The position numbers and the translations under genes were made by a program. A stretch of DNA of 64,000 nucleotides, taken from assembly GCF_003003035.1 (NCBI RefSeq), contig NZ_PVTS01000011.1, positions 109,919-173,918 on the forward strand, in the 5' to 3' direction. The notes beneath the pieces were generated by a model. That model had not been told where the DNA came from. It did no database searches and saw only the letters and a list, made by a program, of their open reading frames with translations. The stretch comes from Marinilabilia salmonicolor (GTDB lineage: Bacteria > Bacteroidota > Bacteroidia > Bacteroidales > Marinilabiliaceae). Positions 31,201-38,956 of this stretch are shown here, piece by piece; position 1 is the stretch's first letter, and every line of letters starts with the position of its first letter.

Positions 31201-33489
31201 AAGGCAGAAAATGTAGAAAACCATCTGCCAATTGCCACGGATGACCAGGCAACAACCTATCTGAATACACCTGTTACCATTGATGTATTGTCCAACGACA
31301 CCGGACTGGAAGACGGAATGGGCAACATTGCCATTCCGACATCTCCGGCATCCGGCAGTGTTCAGGTAAATGCCGACCATACGGTAACATTCACCCCTGG
31401 ATATTTCTTCGTTGGAGACATCAGCTTCTCTTATATTGTGGCTGATGCAAACGGGGATTGGGATATGGCCCTGGTAACTGTAAGTGTCACAGAAGACGAA
31501 AATATTGTGCCTGTTGCAACCGACGATGCGGCAACTGTCGAAGAGAACAGCTCGGTTAATATTGATGTACTGGGCAACGACACCGGACTGAACGACACCC
31601 CGGTATCAGTGGGTGTTAGTCAGCAACCGACCAACGGAACTGTGGTGGTGGAAAGCGATAACACCGTTACCTACACACCGGACAGCGAATTTTTCGGCAA
31701 TGATTCCTTCAACTACACCGTTACCGATGCCAACGGGGACGCCGACGACGCAACTGTTTTATTGACCATTACTCAGGCTGCAAGCGGAATTCCGGTTGCA
31801 ACCGACGATGAAGCTTCAACCACTGAAAACACGGCTGTTTCAATCAATGTACTGAGCAATGATACCGGTCTTGAAGACGCTCCGGTTGTAGTTACCATCA
31901 GCACAAATCCGACCAACGGAACCGTGGTGGTGGAAAGTGACAACACCATTACCTACACTCCGGACAACGAATTTTTCGGCAATGATTCTTTCAACTACAC
32001 CGTTACCGATGCCAACGGAGACGCCGACCAGGCGAATGTTGCGGTGACTGTTACTGAGGACACCAACAACGTGCCTGTTGCAACCGACGATGAGGCCTCA
32101 ACTACAGAAAATACGGCTGTTTCGATAAATGTACTGAGCAACGATACCGGACTTGAAGATGCACCGGTGGTGGTCACCATCAGCACAAATCCGACCAGCG
32201 GAAGTGTGGTGGTGGAAAGCGACAACACCGTTACCTACACACCAAACGATGCATTCTCGGGCAGTGATTCATTCACCTATACCGTTACCGATGCCAACGG
32301 GGACGCCGACCAGGCGGATGTTGCGGTGACTGTTACTGAGGACACCAACAACGTGCCTGTTGCAACCGACGATGAGGCTTCAACCACCGAAAACACGGCT
32401 GTGTCAATCAATGTACTGAGCAATGATACCGGATTGGCAGACGCTCCGATTGTAGTTACCATCAGTACAAATCCGACCAGCGGAAGTGTGGTGGTGGAAA
32501 GCGATAACACCGTTACCTACACACCAAACGATGCATTCTCGGGTAGTGATTCATTCAGCTATACCGTTACCGATGCCAACGGGGACGCCGACCAGGCAAA
32601 TGTTGCGGTAACAATCTCTGAAGACAGCAATGAAGACCCCAACGTTGTCCCTATAGCAGCTGATGATTATGCAGAAACCAATATCAATGTAGCTGTAAAC
32701 ATTGCAGTTCTGGACAACGACCAGGGACTTGATAATTCTCCCGTAATTTTAAGTGTAAGCCAAATTGCAGAAGGAGGTTCAGCGATTGTAGAAAACGACA
32801 ATACCATAACTTTTACTCCCGAAACAAATTTCATCGGTCAGGTTACTTTTCGCTATGCGATAGTAGATTCCAATGGTGATCAGGATATGGCAACAGTTAC
32901 CGTTGAAATTCTTCCCGGAATAACAGCCATCAACGATACCATCGTAATTGAGATGAATGAAACTGTGAACATCTCACCCTTGAAAAATGACCTGGATATC
33001 AACGGACAAGTGCAATTCTCCATCCTGAAACATCCGGAAAACGGCACTGCCGGATTCAAAGGAGCAGGAATTCTAACCTATGACCCACAGTTTAATTTCG
33101 TGGGTAATGATTCCATCTCGTACCAGGTTTGCAGTGAAGACAACAGCAATGATTGCAGCAGTGCGTGGATAATCATCCAGATTGAAGAACCGGAATTTGT
33201 TCCTACAACTACATTCAGGATTCCGGAAGGATTCTCTCCCGACGGAGATGGAATCAACGATTATTTTGAAATTGAAGGGTTGGAAGATTATGACAGGGTA
33301 ACGATCCACGTATTCAACCGTTTTGGTAACATCATCTACGAAAATGACAACTACCAAAACACCTGGGACGGAACCACCAGAAAGTCACTGGGTGGATCCG
33401 GATCACTACCGACCGGCACTTATTTTTACGTAATAAAGGTTGTTGATACAGGAAAACAGTACAAAGGCAATGTTTTCCTAAAAAAATAA
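22279..33489 (+). CDS. Giant T9SS-exported adhesin with Calx-beta-like and cadherin-like repeats and CHU_C-type C-terminus
   Basis: 3736 residues. Sec signal to about residue 21 (TATFAQ). Residues about 25-640 are a unique head; Ig/PKD-like segments run to about 990. Then 14 repeats of about 110 residues (995-2604), each with a TSEDG-type start, NWNTPQTVT and an acidic DDDIDDG calcium-site-like loop, resemble Calx-beta. Eleven repeats of about 94 residues follow (2608-3638) with PVATDDEAS, NVLSNDTGL and TYTPDNEFFG, a Big_9/cadherin-like type that should bind Ca2+. The end (about 3645-3736: PEGFSPDGDGINDYFEI, FNRFGNIIYEN, GTYFYVI) is the gliding-motility CHU_C domain, a type B T9SS signal. A PorP/SprF gene follows after 41 bases, as for SprB-SprF. 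Likely role: adhesion or motility on surfaces. Confidence 0.93.
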   Translation: MKKLLPLIIFLTTFTATFAQEGTKQLMPNANDRLFIEFNVFDDSNFGLYDCDEHERINIFLNAGEKMFFGMRMVNHNYGGSVHTDPDYMSFRIIDPDGQIFFPSTTMPEDGDPGYINSYSEAISGPNGAFLNNTLITTGYPPIYFTASKTGNYNIQFQTWGSNHRTNGDNSVYRRRFALEYFDVTVTDSENNIISNPGEPNKSAGRLWSYGWQLTNTSFYDYRVNAHFYVFTSDEFINKVNFRMYPYSFVFVANRYGITPYSEENYIKRVQSMEGDQVSGEDLAEYKVFLNDPDRSVWPNTRLAPPTVQVKAEDQLYMDYQYNRYPAYSDIDRGTILLEKNNESCPHEDITFFSIETNIEGYTAIMLDLDGDGEYSAEGSDRVIYRELKKGLNYVLWDFKTDGGAEVADGEYSASATFFGRGPAHFPMYDVEQMDGITTSSIRPFNRLNTTIYWDDSQIDYWGDYTGQGRMDGTAQKQLKISTNTPRNWVYHGAWQGFSHNGEENTLNTWFNAIDLGYNDIVFEVAQSDTKCLNGEAPWVGDVYKEGPKNNDLIFEAADFDPKFSHPANTQFQSIRITSLPEIGELRYNESPISVPLEVTRGNLTNLTYTPPTDWIGKTPFTWEAFDGTLWSNNEEAVYCIINSAPTITEIDDQVLCTNSETQPLNFTVGDDDTAPDELTITGFSANPSVVPHSGIEIEGTGSDRTVTIKPVPYESGHAIIYLMVEDGLSQTIEEFAVTIAPSLQFSGDTSLCVNDPLQLIAEEFGADSYSWSFDNSIISTERTVEQTSGNVNYGEWSLSIEKYIEEHDITCTSTRNFNVTYSPNTNFTGDQDVCVGQEISLTADEVNAIYQWRRGGTDIESQNTGTFSKEAALADDGNDYTLWVNKDGCQWESDPFAISVVVMPSTGLTITPGTVDPGRDGEFVINSTENGFLYRAYYEGAEIASATSTGGELSMTIPAQYLEIGENTFELTVDNTNCEVPLTNPGIINVNEPGITVSPVTLSTSEDGATQTFSVVLNTAPLNTVSIDLYSDDETEGTIAPETLTFDAGSWDTPQTVTVTPVREWEVDGDISYSIILEPVISDDTYYSDMNPDDVSVTNTNVDVAGINISHSELTTSEAETTADFTVVLTSVPSVAVRVEFSGLDASEGSMSTNELIFDATDWNVPQTITITGVDDDIDDGLQSYTLQGTVISGDNNYDDMAISSITVNNEDDDNAGLNISETAVTTYEDETQPSATFEISLNSEPESTVTMNLSSTNSDEGQLPTTSQTLTFNNANWSTAKTVTINGVDDDIDDGDQTYVINISTSATDVNYNSLSAAVNATNVDDDQAGISVSENSIETSEDETTATFSVVLDSEPVSDVTIDITSSDTEAAESTISASQLTFTPANWNTAQEVTVSGVDDHLIDGDQNYTITLSVNNGDANYRTLGDISIDATNTDNDVAAIMVSKTTLQTSEDGASDNFDIRLSAQPESNVTITINGLDASEGSLSNSSLTFTPGNWNTNQTVTVTGVNDEIADGNIVYTLTTTASSSYTPFNGINADDIEVTNLDNNTAGISVSPANINLSEGENATFSISLSSQPTSDVTITLSSSDENEVTVSPGSVTFSPSDWAAKNVTITAINDLIDDGDHSYTITTSNASGSEPSYGGMAVDNINVYITDVHSAGVTTSVVSGNTTEAGGTAAFTVVLESKPTANVEITATSDNATEGQVASGTLTFTPANWDTPQTVTIMGMDDDIDDGNQNYNINVEVTSADSNYDTAFDTSFTLVNEDDDTAGLTIVQNTPLGTTEAGGTATFTVVLDSEPVSDVTVASSSNTTPEGRVTSGNTLTFTPSNWNTPQTVTITGQDDAIDDGNQEYQIDIEISSADTNYGSNLNTSLSLSNEDDDAFGVTLSPVTSVSDRLETSEDGGQATFTVVLESEPTHQVSFNFVSGETGEGTVTSSVAFSSSDWNTPKTITVTGVNDDVDDEDQDYMVSITTSSSDNNYNNLSFNDIYLTNIDNDDAGIVLSKTAFETSEPDVTDNLSISLQSEPTSDVTISFDSSDETEGTVAPETLTFSPGNWDVNQEVVITGQDDAVMDGDINYNITISVSSSDNNYSNLSDQTLPAINNDNDLAGITVTPTAGLYTSETGVTAGFSITLNSEPTEEVRISLTSSDITEGVITAVSRGTVDTDANSATITFQPDEWNDAVEITVTGQDDEIDDSDVAYNIITQAAVSADNDYNNHSVSDVSLTNQDNDAYGTTVTPQDIALDEDGAAKSFTIVLKSRPTSDVTYNLTAETDGRATVSPESVTFSTEGNDWQTPKEVTITPVNNDIDDGNLTFTVVPGKGDTEDAQYKNHSPASVSVTLTDEDISEVDISEPSGPTSEGGAEAHFSMGLKSAPGAQILFVMSSSDTSEGKITNISGGRGTIDSPNNQASVTYDDTNWSEPVTITVTGQNDEMADGNQTYYINFEPIVGGTSSYNGMLPDPVTFVNQDNNTAGYMVSPSGGLEITEAGQSDSFTISLNTQPEGNVVINLSSDDTTEGVITAVSEGRGTVNVADNEATVTFNTTNWDIPATVTLTGVDDEEQDGDETFNISTSYDDILTEDENYKIEISDVSVTNTDDFTPRPQDDAATTDQETPVNIDILANDAGLEYGATVAIVSQPEHGEATVNPDNTITFTPDRMYHGAFSLEYEITNSINQSATAMVSINVTHINVTPVANDDSRGTSINTPVEVDVLMNDENLFDGPINITIADASATNGTVSVSSNSSIAFSPDQDFTGITTFSYRITDNEGDSDEANVTIHVREENHQPVANDDELITYTNTPANIDVLSNDSGLEDGLQNFSIFAQPANGTISINSNRTLHYVPDADFTGNDLLIYQIEDVDGDYALGVVNIQVLETPDATPVANDVAVATEFETPVTIDILFNDTGLEDGVAGITISPQPVNGTALINADFTITYTPDAGFSGTETFGYQVCDQDGDCASANITVTVKAENVENHLPIATDDQATTYLNTPVTIDVLSNDTGLEDGMGNIAIPTSPASGSVQVNADHTVTFTPGYFFVGDISFSYIVADANGDWDMALVTVSVTEDENIVPVATDDAATVEENSSVNIDVLGNDTGLNDTPVSVGVSQQPTNGTVVVESDNTVTYTPDSEFFGNDSFNYTVTDANGDADDATVLLTITQAASGIPVATDDEASTTENTAVSINVLSNDTGLEDAPVVVTISTNPTNGTVVVESDNTITYTPDNEFFGNDSFNYTVTDANGDADQANVAVTVTEDTNNVPVATDDEASTTENTAVSINVLSNDTGLEDAPVVVTISTNPTSGSVVVESDNTVTYTPNDAFSGSDSFTYTVTDANGDADQADVAVTVTEDTNNVPVATDDEASTTENTAVSINVLSNDTGLADAPIVVTISTNPTSGSVVVESDNTVTYTPNDAFSGSDSFSYTVTDANGDADQANVAVTISEDSNEDPNVVPIAADDYAETNINVAVNIAVLDNDQGLDNSPVILSVSQIAEGGSAIVENDNTITFTPETNFIGQVTFRYAIVDSNGDQDMATVTVEILPGITAINDTIVIEMNETVNISPLKNDLDINGQVQFSILKHPENGTAGFKGAGILTYDPQFNFVGNDSISYQVCSEDNSNDCSSAWIIIQIEEPEFVPTTTFRIPEGFSPDGDGINDYFEIEGLEDYDRVTIHVFNRFGNIIYENDNYQNTWDGTTRKSLGGSGSLPTGTYFYVIKVVDTGKQYKGNVFLKK
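31792..32637 (+). repeat. Three near-identical 282-bp tandem coding repeats
   Basis: Inside the adhesin gene, the sequence starting GTTGCAACCGACGATGA returns at 31792, 32074 and 32356, a period of exactly 282 bases (94 residues). Synonymous positions are also largely kept, unlike the other cadherin-like units, so these copies are recent duplications or are being homogenised. Confidence 0.85.
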
Positions 33490-33530
33490 ACAAATAAAAG
33501 GAACCACATCAACCGGAAAATATCAGAAAG

Positions 33531-34424
33531 ATGACATCAATCTACAGAATATTCACAATCATATTGCTCTCCCTGAGCCTGATTACCGCTAAAGCCCAGG
33601 AAGAACCACTGTACACCAACTATATCAATAATCCATTAGAGCTCAACCCGGCCATTGCCGGTACGATTGATGGCCTGAACATGAATCTGCTAACCCGACA
33701 TCAATGGGTGGGAATTGACGGATATCCGGCATCTTACAGTTTTGGTGCCCATACCCCGTATCAACGACAAAATTTTGGTATCGGGCTGAGTCTGATGACA
33801 GACAGGGTTGGGCCGGTCAGAAACACCCACTTTAAAGCATCCTATGCCTATCAGATTACCGTTGCCCGGGGGATGCATTTATCGATGGGACTCAACGCCG
33901 GAATAACCAATTTCAGTGCAACAATCTCCGATTTGGAACTTACCGAAAGTAACGATCACCACTTCCAGAGTGATCTGAACCGGACTTCACCTATTTTTGG
34001 AATTGGTTTTTACCTCTATACGGATGAATATTTTGCGGGAATATCCTCTCCCCGAATGATTCGGGTAAAGCTGGAGGATGAGTACCGGGAGAGTAATACC
34101 TCCTATGATGCACCAATATTCCTAATGGGTGGCTATCAATTTAATATCGACCATGAGTGGCAATTTCTTCCCTCTGCTCTGATAACGGTGATGCCCGGGG
34201 CTCCCATATCTGCAGATATCACCACCAGATTCCTCTATCAGGATCAATATTACATGGGAGCTCATTACCGAATTGGAGATGCTGCCGGCTTGTTTTTCAA
34301 TATTCAAATTACAGAGTTTCTGAAAGCCGGTTACGCCTTCGACTTTACACTCAACAAATTATCAAGAGTCAACAGTGGAAGTCATGAATTTATGGTAGCT
34401 TACAGATTGGATAATCTGTGGTGA
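33531..34424 (+). CDS. PorP/SprF-family type IX secretion outer-membrane protein
   Basis: 297 residues. Signal to about residue 23 (LITAKAQEE), then the family opening PLYTNYINNPLELNPAIAGT, followed by RHQWVGIDGYPASYSFGAHTP and alternating strand patterns of a small barrel ending in FMVAYRLDNLW. In Flavobacterium johnsoniae SprF is needed to export the adhesin SprB. PorP-like proteins are paired with CHU_C-type giant proteins and are thought to capture them at the surface. The 41-base gap to the adhesin gene makes this a dedicated partner. The repeat region after it shows no clear terminator. Confidence 0.93.
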   Translation: MTSIYRIFTIILLSLSLITAKAQEEPLYTNYINNPLELNPAIAGTIDGLNMNLLTRHQWVGIDGYPASYSFGAHTPYQRQNFGIGLSLMTDRVGPVRNTHFKASYAYQITVARGMHLSMGLNAGITNFSATISDLELTESNDHHFQSDLNRTSPIFGIGFYLYTDEYFAGISSPRMIRVKLEDEYRESNTSYDAPIFLMGGYQFNIDHEWQFLPSALITVMPGAPISADITTRFLYQDQYYMGAHYRIGDAAGLFFNIQITEFLKAGYAFDFTLNKLSRVNSGSHEFMVAYRLDNLW

Positions 34425-34492
34425 AATTAAGGATATAATACATAAGAACCCCTCATGCTCTGACTGCCTTAATTGCTTAAATAACAAACTCT

Positions 34493-34630
34493 TCACTACA
34501 TTCAGAATGACACTTAGCGCAATGTCAATCTGAGGAGGAACGACAAAGAATCTGTTACGGAAAAAACAGAATTGCCCCAAAGCAATAGATGCCTTTTACA
34601 GGGATTCTTCGCATGCTCAGAATGACAAAC
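34493..34630. repeat. Degenerate inverted intergenic repeat of the TCATTCTGAG/AGATTCTTCGC type
   Basis: The left arm contains GTCAATCTGAGGAGGAACGA followed by CAAAGAATCTG; the right arm contains GGATTCTTCGCATGCTCAG followed by AATGACA. They are reverse complements with mismatches, and an extra TTCAGAATGACA lies at the left edge. It resembles a palindromic intergenic family common in Bacteroidota genomes. It fills the gap between the converging porP-like and dehydrogenase genes. Confidence 0.65.
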
Positions 34631-34683
34631 AACACGAAGGCAATGACTATTTAGGCAACCCCCCACTACTGACTAATTAACTT

Positions 34684-37614
34684 TTATCTTAAGGCCTGAT
34701 AAAGAATATCTATCGGATGCTGGGCTACCACCCCCGTTCCGTCCTTTATCTGGTGCCGGCAACTGGTTCCCGGAGCAGCAACCAAGGCATCCGGTTCTTT
34801 TTTTCTGATGGCCGGAAACAAAACCAACTCTCCTATCTTCATAGAAACGGTATAATGCTCTTTTTCATAACCAAAAGAACCGGCCATACCACAACACCCG
34901 GAAGGAATAACCTCCACTTCATAATTCCGTGGCAAACTCAGCATACGGACTGTTGGATCCTGAGACGCAATGGCTTTTTGATGACAATGCCCGTGAAATT
35001 TCACCTTTTTTTGCTCTGAAGTAAAAAACTCAGAAGTAATATGCCCTTTCTCAATCTCCCTGACGATAAACTCCTCAAAAAGCAAAGCGTTTTCACTAAG
35101 TTTTCGGGCATCCTGCCTCAGATCATCAGTTACAAGGTCAACATATTCATCCCGGAAAGTAAGAATGGCGGAAGGCTCTATCCCCACCAATGGCGTTTCT
35201 TCTGTAACAATATCCTTCAGGCCGCTGACATTATCAATTGCTATTTTCCGGGCTTTCTTTAACAATCCTTTTGAAATATAGGCCCTGCCACTCTCCCTGT
35301 GCTTCGGAATCACCACCTCATAACCCAAATGTTCCAGCAACAGTACAGCATTTTTACCCGTTCCCCAATCGTTGTAATTGGTAAATTCATCATTAAACAA
35401 ATAAACCTTCCCTCCGGGGAAATTTTGCTGAGCCGGTGAGTAGCGTTTTTTATACCATTTCTTCACAGTTGTTTTTCCCAATAAAGGAAGGGTACGCTGC
35501 TGTGCAAAACCGGCAATCCACTTGAAGATGGCGGATGTAAACAGGTTTGAAACAAAAAAATTATAGATTGCCGGCCAGAACGAAGCCAACTGATTAAGTT
35601 TAGATATCCCGGCAATCATCCGTGTACGCAATGACACCCCATTGGCTTCGTAATAATGTTGAAGAAACTCAGCTTTCAGCTTAGCCACATCCACGCCCGA
35701 AGGACATTCAGACTTACAAGCCTTACAGGAAAGACAGAGATCCATTACTTCATAGATTTCTTTGTGGTTAAAACGATTTTTCACATACGGTTTACGCAAA
35801 TACTCCCGCAGAATATTGGCCCGGGCACGGGTGGTATGCTCTTCATCGCGGGTGGCCATATAACTGGGACACATCGTTCCTCCCGAAAGATGTGTTTTCC
35901 TACAATCACCTGAACCATTACAGAACTCAGCGGCCCTGACAACACCTTTCTCCCGGCTAAAATCGTAAACAGTTTTGATTTCGGGTGTTTCCACGCCGGC
36001 ACGATAACGCAAATGAGTATCCATTGGAGGGGTACCCACAATCTTCCCCGGATTGAAAATATGATGAGGATCCCATTTATTCTTTAACTCCTGAAAAAGC
36101 CCGTAATTCTCGTCTCCCACCATCAACCGGACAAATTCCCCCCGCAAACGCCCGTCTCCATGTTCTCCGCTTAGCGAACCTCTGTATTTCTTAACTAGTG
36201 CTGCCGTTTCTTCCCCGATTTTTCTAAAAAGCTTCTGCCCCTCTTTTGTTTTAAGATCAATGACCGGACGTAAGTGTAACTCACCAGAACTGGCATGACC
36301 ATAAAAAGTACAGGTCAGGTTCATGTCTGCCAACAATTTTTTGAAGTCAGCCACATAAGCAGGCAAATCTTCCACAGCCACCGATGTATCCTCAATAACA
36401 GCTACCGGTTTTGCGTCCCCCGGAGTAGTAAAGAGAAGTCCCAAAGCAGCTTTTCTCAAAGCCCACACTTTCTTAATATCATCACCTGTCACCAAAGGAT
36501 AATGATACCCTAAACCGGAAGATTTAAGATCTTCAATTAACTTTTGTGCAGACTCCTGGATTTCTTTTAATGAATCACATGAAAACTCAACTACCAAAAG
36601 GGCATTGGGTTCTCCTTTAAGAAAGAACCTGTTTTTGCTATGCTCAGGACTGTTTTTAGTGCAATTCAGTATAAAATCGTCCAACAGCTCACTGGCTGTA
36701 GGTTGATGCTTTAATGCCGTTAAATTAGCTCTCAGGGCTTCATCAACAGAGTTAAAATGAGCACATACCAGCCCCTTATGTTTTGGTGGCAATGGATGAC
36801 ATTGAAGCTTTACCTCGGTAATAAACATCAGTGTACCTTCAGACCCTGCAATTAATCGGGAAAAATTAAAGTCAGGTCCTTCTTTTTCAAAGACATTGGT
36901 TTCCGCAATTTTATCCAGCGCATAACCAGTATTTCTTCGGATGATCGATGGTTTGGGAAACTCAGCTTTGATTTTCATTCTGACCCCATCACTGGCCAGT
37001 GCTTCGTAAATGTGGCGATATAAGTCGGTTTCAAGAGACTCTGTTTCCGCGGTCATTTTTTCCTGAAACTCAACAGGGTTTAAATCAGTAAATACCACCA
37101 AGGAACCATCATTCAGAAACCCCCGAACTTCCAGAATATTATCCCGGGTAGTACCATAAACCACAGAATTGGCTCCTGAAGAGTTGTTCCCCACCATTCC
37201 TCCTATCATCGCCCGGTTAGAGGTGGATGTCTCAGGACCAAAAAACAAACCGTGCGGTTTCAGGTACATATTCAGTTCATCGCGAATAACACCTGGTTGA
37301 ACCCTTACCCATCGTTCTTCAAGGTTTATTTCAGGTATCTTTGTGAAAGTTTTGGAAACATCTACTACAATACCTGCCCCCACTACCTGTCCCGCAAGTG
37401 ATGTTCCTGCTGCTCTGGGAATCAAAGAAATTCTATGCTCTCCGGCAAATTGAATCAGCGCCTTTATGTCCGACTCATCTTCAGGAAAAGCAACAGCCAA
37501 AGGCATTTCCTTATACACAGATGCATCGGTCGCATATAATGTTCGGAGCACCTCATCCGAAAATATTTTTCCTTTATGAATTTTCTCTAATTTCTTCAGG
37601 TCTGCTTTCATCAC
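34684..37614 (-). CDS. FAD-linked D-2-hydroxyacid (D-lactate/D-2-hydroxyglutarate) dehydrogenase with Fe-S and CCG domains
   Basis: 976 residues. The PP-loop FAD-binding domain (SLIPRAAGTSLAGQVVGAG, about 60-90; GPETSTSNRAMIGGMVGNN) is followed by an FAD-oxidase C domain (FYGHASSGELHLRPV; GSLSGEHGDGRLRGEF). Next are iron-sulphur motifs: CNGSGDCRK...CPSYMATRDEEHTTRARAN (about 558-598) and CLSCKACKSECPSG (about 622-635). A C-terminal cysteine-rich domain has GHCHQKA and SGCCGMAGSFGYEKEHY. The layout equals the large YdiJ-type flavoproteins that oxidise D-lactate or D-2-hydroxyglutarate and pass electrons on. Which acid is used is not visible. Either of the first two Met codons may start it. It is a single gene converging with the adhesin cassette. 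Confidence 0.9.
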   Translation of the reverse strand: MMKADLKKLEKIHKGKIFSDEVLRTLYATDASVYKEMPLAVAFPEDESDIKALIQFAGEHRISLIPRAAGTSLAGQVVGAGIVVDVSKTFTKIPEINLEERWVRVQPGVIRDELNMYLKPHGLFFGPETSTSNRAMIGGMVGNNSSGANSVVYGTTRDNILEVRGFLNDGSLVVFTDLNPVEFQEKMTAETESLETDLYRHIYEALASDGVRMKIKAEFPKPSIIRRNTGYALDKIAETNVFEKEGPDFNFSRLIAGSEGTLMFITEVKLQCHPLPPKHKGLVCAHFNSVDEALRANLTALKHQPTASELLDDFILNCTKNSPEHSKNRFFLKGEPNALLVVEFSCDSLKEIQESAQKLIEDLKSSGLGYHYPLVTGDDIKKVWALRKAALGLLFTTPGDAKPVAVIEDTSVAVEDLPAYVADFKKLLADMNLTCTFYGHASSGELHLRPVIDLKTKEGQKLFRKIGEETAALVKKYRGSLSGEHGDGRLRGEFVRLMVGDENYGLFQELKNKWDPHHIFNPGKIVGTPPMDTHLRYRAGVETPEIKTVYDFSREKGVVRAAEFCNGSGDCRKTHLSGGTMCPSYMATRDEEHTTRARANILREYLRKPYVKNRFNHKEIYEVMDLCLSCKACKSECPSGVDVAKLKAEFLQHYYEANGVSLRTRMIAGISKLNQLASFWPAIYNFFVSNLFTSAIFKWIAGFAQQRTLPLLGKTTVKKWYKKRYSPAQQNFPGGKVYLFNDEFTNYNDWGTGKNAVLLLEHLGYEVVIPKHRESGRAYISKGLLKKARKIAIDNVSGLKDIVTEETPLVGIEPSAILTFRDEYVDLVTDDLRQDARKLSENALLFEEFIVREIEKGHITSEFFTSEQKKVKFHGHCHQKAIASQDPTVRMLSLPRNYEVEVIPSGCCGMAGSFGYEKEHYTVSMKIGELVLFPAIRKKEPDALVAAPGTSCRHQIKDGTGVVAQHPIDILYQALR

Positions 37615-37652
37615 ATTCCAAAATAATAAAAAACCAATTTATCACAAACAAG

Positions 37653-37682
37653 CAGGGCCTGCCGAAAATTCAGCAAGCCCTG
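37653..37682 (-). terminator. Hairpin after recA
   Basis: CAGGGC-c-TGC pairs with GCA-a-GCCCTG around a 10-base loop, 100 bases beyond the recA stop and before the dehydrogenase start. On the minus strand it is followed by TTGTTTGTG, so the T tail is weak. Confidence 0.55.
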
Positions 37683-37781
37683 TCAGTTATTTTTCAAGAA
37701 AACTTCTATCAACTTCTGCCTTCTGCCTAAACAATCAAAATATTGTGATTTACAGAAAGCTCATGAAGCGTTACATTCCTC

Positions 37782-38828
37782 CTAAGCTTTCTCTTCGGTC
37801 AAAGCAGCAACAATCTTCCGCTCTAGTTCTTCGGCCAATTCGGGATTGTCACGAATCACATCTTTAACAGCTTCGCGTCCTTGTCCCAGTTTGGTATCTC
37901 CATAGCTGAACCAGGATCCGCTTTTCTTAATCACATTGTGCTCCACACCAATATCGATAATTTCTCCGATTTTAGAGATTCCTTCACCATACATGATATC
38001 AAACTCGGCCTTGCGGAACGGAGGTGCCACCTTATTCTTAACAACTTTAACACGCGTATGATTACCAACCACCTCATCGCCGTTTTTCAACTGTGTAACC
38101 CGTCTGATATCCAAACGAACAGAAGAGTAAAACTTCAGGGCATTACCACCGGTAGTAGTTTCAGGATTACCGAACATCACACCGATTTTCTCACGCAACT
38201 GGTTGATAAAAATACAGCAGGTGTTGGTTTTACTGATGTTTGAAGTAAGCTTTCGCAAGGCCTGTGACATCAGACGCGCCTGAAGTCCCACTTTATTTTC
38301 GCCCATTTCACCTTCAATCTCAGCCTTAGGAGTAAGAGCAGCAACGGAGTCAACCACCACCAGATCAATGGCAGATGAACGAATCAGCTGATCGGCAATT
38401 TCCAATGCTTGCTCACCGTTATCTGGCTGTGAAATCAACAGATTCTCCACATCCACACCCAGTTTTTCAGCATAAAAACGGTCAAAAGCGTGTTCCGCAT
38501 CAATAATGGCAGCGATTCCACCAAGTTTCTGCACCTCTGCCATGGCATGAATGGCCAAAGTCGTTTTACCTGATGATTCAGGACCGTATATCTCAATCAC
38601 CCGTCCACGGGGATATCCACCTACACCAAGTGCACGGTCAAGTCCGATAGATCCTGATGAGAAAGAAGGCACATTTTCAGCCACCGATTCTCCCATCCGC
38701 ATGATGGCTCCCTTTCCATAGGTCTTATCAATTTTATCCATAGTAAGCTGAAGAGCTTTCAGCTTCTCGGCATTCACTTTTTTAGCTTCTTCTTTTTTCT
38801 TGTCCGTTTTTTCCTCTTGTTCGGCCAT
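37782..38828 (-). CDS. recA: RecA recombinase
   Basis: 348 residues, standard length. Walker [10 protein letters not shown] at residues 82-90; the L1/L2 loop neighbourhood ([42 protein letters not shown]) and the ATP-binding [11 protein letters not shown] region are all intact. It forms the filament on single-stranded DNA for strand exchange and SOS induction. The N-terminal 25 residues are highly charged Lys/Glu, as in other Bacteroidota. bcp lies 128 bases upstream on the same strand. Confidence 0.98.
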   Translation of the reverse strand: MAEQEEKTDKKKEEAKKVNAEKLKALQLTMDKIDKTYGKGAIMRMGESVAENVPSFSSGSIGLDRALGVGGYPRGRVIEIYGPESSGKTTLAIHAMAEVQKLGGIAAIIDAEHAFDRFYAEKLGVDVENLLISQPDNGEQALEIADQLIRSSAIDLVVVDSVAALTPKAEIEGEMGENKVGLQARLMSQALRKLTSNISKTNTCCIFINQLREKIGVMFGNPETTTGGNALKFYSSVRLDIRRVTQLKNGDEVVGNHTRVKVVKNKVAPPFRKAEFDIMYGEGISKIGEIIDIGVEHNVIKKSGSWFSYGDTKLGQGREAVKDVIRDNPELAEELERKIVAALTEEKA

Positions 38829-38956
38829 ACTATTTTTCTATGTTATGCAGTTTAATAATCCATGCAAACTGACAGGACTCTTCAATCAGCTCACTTACAG
38901 CCAATAAAAAAAGCTACACCCTGCAGTATTTTCACCGATAAAGATAACCATAAATA

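Noticed and set aside
31792..32637. Possible CRISPR-like or integrated repeat array
   Set aside because: The 282-bp units are in frame, encode cadherin-like domains and have no spacers.
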